DNA of 64,000 nt from Pseudofrankia saprophytica. GTDB lineage: Bacteria; Actinomycetota; Actinomycetes; Frankiales; Frankiaceae. This document shows, piece after piece, positions 58,101 through 64,000 of this stretch (within the stretch, counting starts at the first letter, position 1; every line of letters begins with the position of its first letter). Both the position numbers and the translations under genes were made by a program. The DNA lies in contig NZ_KI912266.1 in NCBI RefSeq assembly GCF_000235425.2, forward strand, positions 4,334,985 through 4,398,984, read 5' to 3'. A model generated the notes under the pieces. That model worked only from the letters and a program-made list of their open reading frames with translations. It was not told the origin of the DNA and searched no databases.

Positions 58101-61043
58101 GTGTCGGGCAGCCGGCGGGCACGCACGCTCGCGGAGGCCGTCCAGTCCTCGCTGGCCGGGGCGCTTGCCGTCGCCGACCGGTTGGACCGGCAGGCCGACC
58201 GGCTCGCCGGCGCACCCGCGGGCGGCGCCGGGGCCGAGGGCGCAGGTGACCGGACGGGGCTCGGGGCGGTGTTCACCGAGGCGACCGAGCTGGTGTACGC
58301 GCAGGCCCGAGGTCTGGCGAGCGCGGGCTGGGGCACCTCGGCGTGGTCGGCCTTCAGCACCCCCGCCGCCGAGGGTTCCCGGGACCCGGCGGCCGGCGCC
58401 GCGGGGCGGTTCCGGCCGGGGCTGTGGCGGGTCGGGCGGGTGCTGGCGCCGGCGGGGACCCGGGCCGTGCCGTTGGCGGTGCCGCTGCTCGACGCCGGCA
58501 ACCTGCGGATCACCGCTCCCCGGGCGCGGCGCGCCGAGGCGGTCGACCTGGTGCGCGGGCTGCTGACCCGGGTGCTGGCGTCGGTGCCGCCGGGGCGGGT
58601 GGAGCTCACCGTCTACGACCCGTTCGAGCTGGGTGCCGGGATCGCCGGGTTCGCGCCGCTGCGCGCGGCCGGCGTCGTCGGCCCGACGCTGACCACCCGT
58701 TCCGCGCTGGAGGCGGCGCTGGCCGACCTGTCCGGCCACGTCGGGCGGGTGACCGTCGACCGGCTCGGCGGCTCGTTCGCGACGCTGCGCGAGCGGGAGG
58801 ACGCCGGGCTGCCGCGGTCCGAGCCGTGGCGGGTGCTGGTGCTGCTGGCCTGGCCGTCGCTGCCCGACGAGGCGTCCCGGTCGCTGCTGGGCCTTGCCGC
58901 GCAGGGGCCGGCGTGCGGCGTGCACGTGGTCGCGGTGACCGAGCCGGACGAGCCCGACGCGGCCCCCACCGGCCGGCCGGCCGCCGGCCCGCTGCCGAAC
59001 GAGGTGGCGCTGCTCGCGGCCGCCCCCGCGCGGTGGCGCTGCTCGCTCGCGCCCGGCCTGGACTGCGCGCTCGACGCCGCGCCGCCGGCCGACGTGGTCG
59101 CCGCGGTCGCGGGCTCGGTCGCCGCGGCGGCCGCCGACGCGGCCGCCCGGGCGCCCGGGCTCGGCGCGCTGCTGCCCGACGGGCTGTGGGAGCACGACAG
59201 TGCGGCGGGGATCTCGGTGCCGGTCGGGTTCGGCGCCGACGGCCCCTGCCTGCTTGGCTTCGACGACGACACCGTGCACGGCCTGGTAGGCGGGCAGGCG
59301 GGCGCGGGTAAGTCCACCCTGCTGCTCACGATCATCTACGGGCTGGCCGCCCGCTATGGCCCGGACCAGCTGCGCATGCACCTGCTGGACTTCAAGGAGG
59401 GTCTGGAGTTCGCCCAGTTCGGGCCGCGCGAGCGGGATCCGTTCTTCCTTCCGCACGCCGAGACGGTCGGGATGGACAGCGACCGGGAATTCGGCGTCGC
59501 GGTGCTGCGCCACGTCCGCGGCGAGATGTCCCGGCGGGCGGTGGCGATGCGCGCCGCCGGTGCCCGGGACCTGCGCGGCCTGCGCGCGAACGACCGGCAG
59601 CCCTCAGCGGCCGGGGGGAGTGCGAAGGAAGGAGATTTTCGCACTCCCCCCGGCCGGGGCGCCTGGCCGCGGCTCCTCGTCGTCGTCGACGAGTTCCAGG
59701 TGATGCTCACCCCACTGGACGCCGTCGCGCGTGAGGCGATCGCGCACCTCGAAGCGATCGCCCGCCAGGGCCGCGCCTATGGCATCCACCTGTTGCTGGC
59801 CAGCCAGACGCTGTCGGGTATCGACGCGCTGGACGCGACCGCCGGCAAGCGCGGGTCGATCTTCGGCCAGTTCGCGTTGCGGGTGGCGCTGCGCACCTCG
59901 ATCAGCGAGTCTCGGGTGCTGCTGTCGACGAGCAACGAGGCCGCTGGCGCGTTGTCCGGCGTCGGCCAGGCGGTCGTCAACCGGCGCAACGGGCATCCGG
60001 CCGGCAACGAGCTGATCCGGGTGGCGCGGCCCGACGTCGACACGCTCGCCGTGCTTCGCCCGCGGCTGGCGAAGGCGCTCGCCGCGACCGTCGACGAGCC
60101 GCGCCCGCCGCGGGTCTTCGTCGGCCACGCCCCCGCGCTGCTGGACGCGAACCCGGCGTTCGCCGCGCTGCGCGCCCCGGCCCCGGCACTGGGCCCGGCG
60201 GCGCCGGCCGACCCGGTGGCGCTCGTGGGTGCCCCGCTGGACCTGGCGCCCCCGGCCGTCGGGGTGCGGCTGTCGGCCCAGCCGGGCCGCAACCTCGCGG
60301 TTCTCGGCCCGCTGCGCCGGGAGGCGGTCGGCGTGCTGCAGGCCGCGGTGCGCAGCGTCGCCGCCCAGGCGGGTCCCGGCGGGCTGCGCGTCGACCTGGT
60401 CGCGGCGAGCCACGAGGCCCTCGGGGCGGTCGACGACCTGGCCGCGGTGCTGCGCGCCGCCGGGACGGCGGTGACCGTGACCGGGATGACGGGGCTCGCC
60501 GGCGTCGTCACCGAGACCGCCGCCGAGGTGGCCCGCCGCGAGGGCTCGGGACTTGCCGACGAGGCGCGTGGCGGCTACCCGCTGCGGCTGCTGGTCCTGT
60601 TCGCGGCGGACGCCGCCCGGGCGGCGCTGGAGGCGTCCAGCGGCTCCGGGCGGCGCACCGGGCTCGACGATCTGCGGCTGGTGACCCGGCGCGGCCCGTC
60701 GGTGCGCGTTCACGTGCTCGGCTGGTGGCGGGGCCCGTCGCGACTGCTCGACGACCTGGGACCCGGCCACCGTGACGACGTCGCCGCCTGGGTGGCGGTC
60801 GGGGTTCCGGGCAGCGACCTGTTCGCCCTGGCCGGGCACCGCTCGGTCGCCGCGGGGACGGCGGCGAACCGGGGGGTGCTGTTCGATCGGCACGCGCGCG
60901 CCGAGCCGCTCACCGTCGTCCCGTTTGCCCCGCTGGATGTGGGGGATGGCGACGACGCTGCCCGCGCGTTCGGCGCGGCGAAGGACCCGGCGGGCGCGTT
61001 CGGCGCGGCGGGCGAGCTAGGAGGGAGCGGGGCCAGTGGCTGA
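58101..61043 (+). CDS. FtsK/SpoIIIE-type ATPase
   Basis: A 980-residue ATPase without predicted membrane helices. The active domain has VGGQAGAGKSTLLLTIIYGL (Walker A, about residues 395-414), MHLLDFKEGLEFAQFGPRE, WPRLLVVVDEFQVMLTPLDA (Walker B, about 522-541) and LLLASQTLSGIDAL. A second, degenerate domain begins near GRNLAVLGPLRREAVGVLQA (about 731), where the P-loop is lost. The first 390 residues hold another alpha/beta domain. Such proteins drive DNA or protein translocation. A palindromic repeat is inserted in frame just before Walker B. The GTG at 58101 starts it, and the next gene overlaps by 8 bases. Confidence 0.85.
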   Translation: MSGSRRARTLAEAVQSSLAGALAVADRLDRQADRLAGAPAGGAGAEGAGDRTGLGAVFTEATELVYAQARGLASAGWGTSAWSAFSTPAAEGSRDPAAGAAGRFRPGLWRVGRVLAPAGTRAVPLAVPLLDAGNLRITAPRARRAEAVDLVRGLLTRVLASVPPGRVELTVYDPFELGAGIAGFAPLRAAGVVGPTLTTRSALEAALADLSGHVGRVTVDRLGGSFATLREREDAGLPRSEPWRVLVLLAWPSLPDEASRSLLGLAAQGPACGVHVVAVTEPDEPDAAPTGRPAAGPLPNEVALLAAAPARWRCSLAPGLDCALDAAPPADVVAAVAGSVAAAAADAAARAPGLGALLPDGLWEHDSAAGISVPVGFGADGPCLLGFDDDTVHGLVGGQAGAGKSTLLLTIIYGLAARYGPDQLRMHLLDFKEGLEFAQFGPRERDPFFLPHAETVGMDSDREFGVAVLRHVRGEMSRRAVAMRAAGARDLRGLRANDRQPSAAGGSAKEGDFRTPPGRGAWPRLLVVVDEFQVMLTPLDAVAREAIAHLEAIARQGRAYGIHLLLASQTLSGIDALDATAGKRGSIFGQFALRVALRTSISESRVLLSTSNEAAGALSGVGQAVVNRRNGHPAGNELIRVARPDVDTLAVLRPRLAKALAATVDEPRPPRVFVGHAPALLDANPAFAALRAPAPALGPAAPADPVALVGAPLDLAPPAVGVRLSAQPGRNLAVLGPLRREAVGVLQAAVRSVAAQAGPGGLRVDLVAASHEALGAVDDLAAVLRAAGTAVTVTGMTGLAGVVTETAAEVARREGSGLADEARGGYPLRLLVLFAADAARAALEASSGSGRRTGLDDLRLVTRRGPSVRVHVLGWWRGPSRLLDDLGPGHRDDVAAWVAVGVPGSDLFALAGHRSVAAGTAANRGVLFDRHARAEPLTVVPFAPLDVGDGDDAARAFGAAKDPAGAFGAAGELGGSGASG
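59608..59656. repeat. Palindromic element inside the FtsK-like gene
   Basis: Perfect 19-base arms (59608-59626 and 59638-59656) enclose an 11-base loop. The arms contain CCGGGGGGAGTGCGAA and its inverse. The segment is translated in frame as about 16 residues of the type GGSAKEGDFRTPPGR, between the ATPase core and the WPRLLVVVDEF strand. The central 25 bases are nearly the complement of the element at 57107-57131, so this looks like a mobile palindromic repeat that landed in a tolerant surface loop. Confidence 0.75.
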
Positions 61044-62367
61044 CCATGACCGGATCGTCCCGTGGTTCCCCGACGTCGACCTCGACGACGCTGCCCCCGC
61101 CGCCCGTGCGCCCCGCTCGCCCGCTCGCCCGCTGGGCGCCCGCCGCCGCCCGGCCGCGGCCGACCTCGACCCGGCCGACCTCGACTACAGCCTCGCGGGC
61201 CACGGTCTCGTCGACGCCGCCGCGGCCGCCTCCATCGGCGGCGACGAGGGGCGTGGCGCGGGGGCGGGACACGCCGTGCCCACTGGAACGGGCGACCAGC
61301 CGGCCGGCGGTTCGGGAGCGCTGCTGCCGGCTCTGCCCGCGGTCCCGCGGCCGGTGGCGGCCCCCGCCGGCCCGGCGGCGTCCTACCAGGGCCAGCCCAC
61401 CGGTCCGGCTGGCCCGGCCGGCTGGCCGGGCGGCGGTGGCGGGCAGGAGCTGCTCGACCCGCGGGTCGCGGCCCGCCGGTTCGCCGACCTGCTCGCCGAC
61501 GAGGACCGCGCCCGCGGGGAGCGGGAGGCGCTGCTGCGGGCAGGCCAGGAGGAGGTGGGGGCCCTCGCCGAGAGCTACCGGGACGCCGCGGCCGGCATCC
61601 GTGTCCAGGTCCGCAGGGTGTGGGGGCAGGTCGCCGAGTCGCTCGCGCCGTTCGGCGTCGACGATCTGGACCAGGTGCGTGCCAGCTCACCGGCCACCGG
61701 GGCGCTTCCTGCGGCCGGGGCGCTTCCCGGCATCGGTCTCGGCGACGAGGGGGACGGCCGGCGCTCGTCATCGTCGCGGGGCGCCCGCCATGGCCTGGAC
61801 CGCCGCGCCCGCCCGCCCGCGCCCCAGCCAGGCCGGCGCGGCGGCTCCGCGGGCAGCGGCATGGCGGCGACATCCGTGCCGACGGGCGGCGAGGACGAGG
61901 ACGGGCGCCTGGACGTCGCCGCCGAGGTCGAGCAGGCCCGCCGGCTGTGGATGCGGGCGCTGGCCACGGCCGCGGAGCTGCGCGGCGTGCAGCGCGCCTC
62001 CTCGAGCCTGTCCGTGGGTCTGGTGACCGCGGGGACGTGCGTGCTGGTCGGCCTGCTCGCCGCCGCGGCGCGGCTGTTCCTCGACACGGACGGGCTGCCC
62101 TGCCTGGCGGCGGGGATCATCGCCGGCGCCGCGCTCGTGAGCGTGTCGACCGACGGCGGGGCGAAGGCGGCGGTGCGCTCGGCGCTGCTGTCGGCCGGGG
62201 TCGCCGGCGCGGTGGTTCTGGCGACGGCGCGGGTGGCGCCGACCGCGCCCGCGTCGATCATTTTGTCGCTCGCGTCGCTGGCCGCGGCGGTCCGGTTCGG
62301 TCTGGGTTTCGGAGCGTCGAAGCCCGAGCAGCCGGCCCCCGGCGGGGGCGCGGGGCGGCGCCGCTAG
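61036..62367 (+). CDS. Membrane protein linked to FtsK-like ATPase, unknown function
   Basis: A 443-residue protein that I do not recognise. The first 280 residues are low-complexity and polar, with a helical segment (RRFADLLADEDRARGEREAL; LLRAGQEEVGALAESYRDAA) that may form a coiled coil. A second helix (AAEVEQARRLWMRALATAAE) precedes about four closely spaced membrane helices at the C-terminus (SVGLVTAGTCVLVGLLAAAA; LAAGIIAGAALVSVS; SALLSAGVAGAVVLATARV; IILSLASLAAAVRF). The GTG at 61036 overlaps the ATPase stop. It is probably the membrane anchor of the ATPase. Confidence 0.7.
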   Translation: MADHDRIVPWFPDVDLDDAAPAARAPRSPARPLGARRRPAAADLDPADLDYSLAGHGLVDAAAAASIGGDEGRGAGAGHAVPTGTGDQPAGGSGALLPALPAVPRPVAAPAGPAASYQGQPTGPAGPAGWPGGGGGQELLDPRVAARRFADLLADEDRARGEREALLRAGQEEVGALAESYRDAAAGIRVQVRRVWGQVAESLAPFGVDDLDQVRASSPATGALPAAGALPGIGLGDEGDGRRSSSSRGARHGLDRRARPPAPQPGRRGGSAGSGMAATSVPTGGEDEDGRLDVAAEVEQARRLWMRALATAAELRGVQRASSSLSVGLVTAGTCVLVGLLAAAARLFLDTDGLPCLAAGIIAGAALVSVSTDGGAKAAVRSALLSAGVAGAVVLATARVAPTAPASIILSLASLAAAVRFGLGFGASKPEQPAPGGGAGRRR

Positions 62368-62473
62368 CCGACGCGGAGTTGGCCGGCGCCGCGGCGGGGA
62401 GCGTCGGTGACCGGCCTGCCCGACGGCTGGGCGGGGGACAGGCAGGCGGGGGCCGGGAGGAACGGGGCATGGG

Positions 62474-62737
62474 GTGTCAGGCTCGATCGCTGAGGTCAAG
62501 GCGCAGCTGGACGAGGCGTTCCGGCGGGCGGAGGAGGTCGCAGGCCAGCTCGAGGGCGCGCTGACGCTGCTCGAGGAGGCCCAGGCGATGGTGATCGCCG
62601 CGACGGACGGCAGTGAGCACCACGCGGTCGAGCTGCTCACCAGCGCCCTAGTCGACACCCGGGACACGCTGGCGAACTCGCTCGCCGCGCTCGGCTCCGC
62701 CGTCCAGGAAGTGCGCGACTATCGCGACAGCCTCTAG
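62474..62737 (+). CDS. Small helical protein, unknown function
   Basis: An 87-residue acidic and helical protein with heptad-like spacing, SIAEVKAQLDEAFRRAEEVA, then QLEGALTLLEEAQAMVIAAT and a second helix DTRDTLANSLAALGSAVQEV. The size and two-helix layout recall WXG100/ESX-type secreted proteins, but no W-x-G motif is present at the turn (ATDGSEHHA). A GGGAGGAAC lies upstream of the GTG. Third in order after the FtsK-like ATPase and its membrane partner, it may be their substrate or regulatory subunit. Confidence 0.6.
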   Translation: MSGSIAEVKAQLDEAFRRAEEVAGQLEGALTLLEEAQAMVIAATDGSEHHAVELLTSALVDTRDTLANSLAALGSAVQEVRDYRDSL

Positions 62738-63320
62738 GCGCGGTCGCGCCGAGCGCCCCATCCGGTCCGACACGCCCGCCGGCGCGTGGCGCACCCGAAT
62801 GTCGCCTGTGCCACAGGGGATCGCGGGGTGGGGGTCGGACGGTGGTAGTAACCGCGTGAAGGGTTGGGTAACAACCGGCTAGCGGGGTCGCAACCCGGTG
62901 CACCCCACGCCGGGATCTGGCTACAGTCCGAATCGACACCCGTGCGGTCGAGTGTTCGTCGTACGAACATGCCCGGGCCGTCCGTCGGTCCCGGGTCGTG
63001 TGGACCTGACACCGAGTACCTCGCGCGGCACCGGACGAGGCCTGACGCCTGGGCAGCGCGAGCGCGCGGCGAGGTCACTCACCGGAGGGAGGAAGGACGG
63101 GTACCTGACAGGACACGGCCTTTCCCGGCCGGGGCTCCCGGGAAGGCGTCCGGGGCGCGACCAACCAGATCGCGCCTCTTTCGGCATATCCGGGATTTTT
63201 CGAGGCCCAGGGCAGGCGGGACCGCCACCCGAGGGCCGCCGGGGCACGGGCAGGAACCACCGTGCTCCCTCATGCCGAAGAAGCGGAACTGAACAGAGAC
63301 CACCAGGAGGGCCTCCTTAC
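62738..63320. other. Intergenic region before otsA
   Basis: About 580 bases with no supported gene. A hairpin, GGCGCGA (63154-63160) with TCGCGCC (63170-63176) followed by TCTTTC, looks like a terminator or attenuator in the otsA leader. AGGAGGG at 63305-63311 serves the otsA start. Confidence 0.4.
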
Positions 63321-64000
63321 GTGGCGCACATCGATGTGCTTGACCTGCCGCTGGTGCTGTTGTCGAACCGAGGCCCGGTCACCTTCGACCGGGACGCCTC
63401 AGGCCGTACCGTCAACCGGGGCGCGGGCGGACTGGTCTCCGCGCTGGCGGGCCTCGCCGAACATCTCGAGGACGCGGTCTGGGTCTGCGGGGCGGCGACC
63501 GACGAGGACGTCGCGGTCGCCAGGGAGTCGGCCGGCCAGGCGCTGGTCGTGCAGACCCACCCCATCCCGCACCTGCTCGATCCCCGCCTCGGGGAGGGCG
63601 AGCCCGACGGCCCGGCGATAAAGGTGCGGGTGGTCGTCACCGACCCGGCCGCCTACGCGGACTTCTACTCGGTCTGGTCGAACCCGATCCTGTGGTTCGT
63701 CCAGCACGGCCTCTACGGCCGCTCACTGTCCCCGGTGCTGACGCAGGCGGAGCACGACGCCTTCGAGAACGGTTACGCCGCCGTCAACCGGGTCTACGCC
63801 GACGCGGTCGCCGACGAGGTGCGAGCCCGTGGCGGCAAGGCGCTCGTACTGCTGCAGGACTACCACTTCTACCTGGTGGCCGAGCACGTCCGCCAGCAGT
63901 GCCCCGACGTCGTGCTCACCCATTTCGTGCACATCCCGTGGCCGGGGCCGGACGAGTGGCGGGTGCTGCCCGCGGGCATCCGGGAACGGCTGCTGACGGG
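63321..64000 (+). CDS. otsA: Trehalose-6-phosphate synthase (3' end beyond window)
   Basis: The open frame from GTG 63321 runs out of the window after 226 residues. It encodes the N-terminal half of a GT20 glycosyltransferase that makes trehalose-6-phosphate from a nucleotide sugar and glucose-6-phosphate. LPLVLLSNRGPVTFDRDASG and NRGAGGLVSALAGLAE are the N-terminal glycine-rich signature. FYSVWSNPILWFVQHGLYGR, YAAVNRVYADAV, LLQDYHFYLVAEHVRQQ and THFVHIPWPGPDEWRVLP are the standard OtsA blocks, including the conserved tryptophan, aspartate and histidines of the active site. A GGAGG precedes the start by 10 bases. Confidence 0.93.
   Translation, partial: MAHIDVLDLPLVLLSNRGPVTFDRDASGRTVNRGAGGLVSALAGLAEHLEDAVWVCGAATDEDVAVARESAGQALVVQTHPIPHLLDPRLGEGEPDGPAIKVRVVVTDPAAYADFYSVWSNPILWFVQHGLYGRSLSPVLTQAEHDAFENGYAAVNRVYADAVADEVRARGGKALVLLQDYHFYLVAEHVRQQCPDVVLTHFVHIPWPGPDEWRVLPAGIRERLLT

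Overview
The window is very GC-rich with actinobacterial codon use and strings of short overlaps (ATGA/GTGA). The gene content and extended low-complexity Pro/Ala/Gly termini point to a filamentous actinobacterium, most likely the Frankia/Pseudofrankia group. That is inferred from layout and style, not from a database match. Two stretches follow the order of Mycobacterium tuberculosis Rv1708-Rv1713 (parA-like, scpA, scpB, rluB-like, cmk, der) and Rv1822-Rv1830 (pgsA2, DUF881, DUF1290, DUF881, gcvH, garA-like, merR, bifunctional nuclease, merR), as I recall them.

Layout. 1-2.6 kb: the end of a 2-oxoacid dehydrogenase E2 gene, an unknown membrane-anchored protein and the RNase P RNA. 2.7-8.6 kb: an accessory stretch next to rnpB with a broken HerA-type ATPase gene, a frameshifted hydrophilic repeat gene, a FAD oxidoreductase coupled to a HEAT-repeat protein, and small membrane proteins; much of it looks less GC-rich than its surroundings. 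8.7-14.9 kb: an RsrR-like Fe-S regulator facing an NmrA-like protein, a type II NADH dehydrogenase, a LapA-like protein, a thioesterase, a ParA ATPase and a catalytically degenerate site-2-protease homologue.

14.9-34.2 kb is the main accessory island: two tandem paralogous copies of a five-gene system, inserted between the parA/protease-like pair and scpA. Each copy has a three-gene operon on the + strand (a VMAP-like protein, a MoxR-type AAA+ ATPase, and a giant vWA/NB-ARC/TPR protein related to FxsT). Facing it on the - strand is a two-gene operon (a 57-residue peptide plus a HEXXH-motif putative peptide-modifying protein). The peptides resemble FxSxx-COOH precursors but end in ASRRLD, and no radical SAM partner is present. 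The parts suggest a regulated NTP-dependent signalling or conflict machine coupled to a ribosomally made modified peptide; this is inference.

34.5-42.3 kb: housekeeping genes scpA-scpB-rluB-tyrA-cmk-plsC-der, a degenerate tandem repeat and tRNA-Pro(GGG). 42.4-46.9 kb: envelope genes, namely an Asp/Lys-rich surface protein with an LPLAG sorting-like tail, a divergent class E/F-like sortase, DosR-like boxes, a c-di-AMP riboswitch and an NlpC/P60 hydrolase. 47-57.1 kb: phospholipid and sugar-nucleotide genes, the DUF881/DUF1290/DUF881 trio, gcvH, a GarA-like FHA protein, two MerR regulators and a bifunctional nuclease. 57.2-64 kb: a HAD phosphatase, an FtsK/SpoIIIE-like ATPase carrying an in-frame palindromic repeat, its membrane and small helical partners, and the start of otsA.
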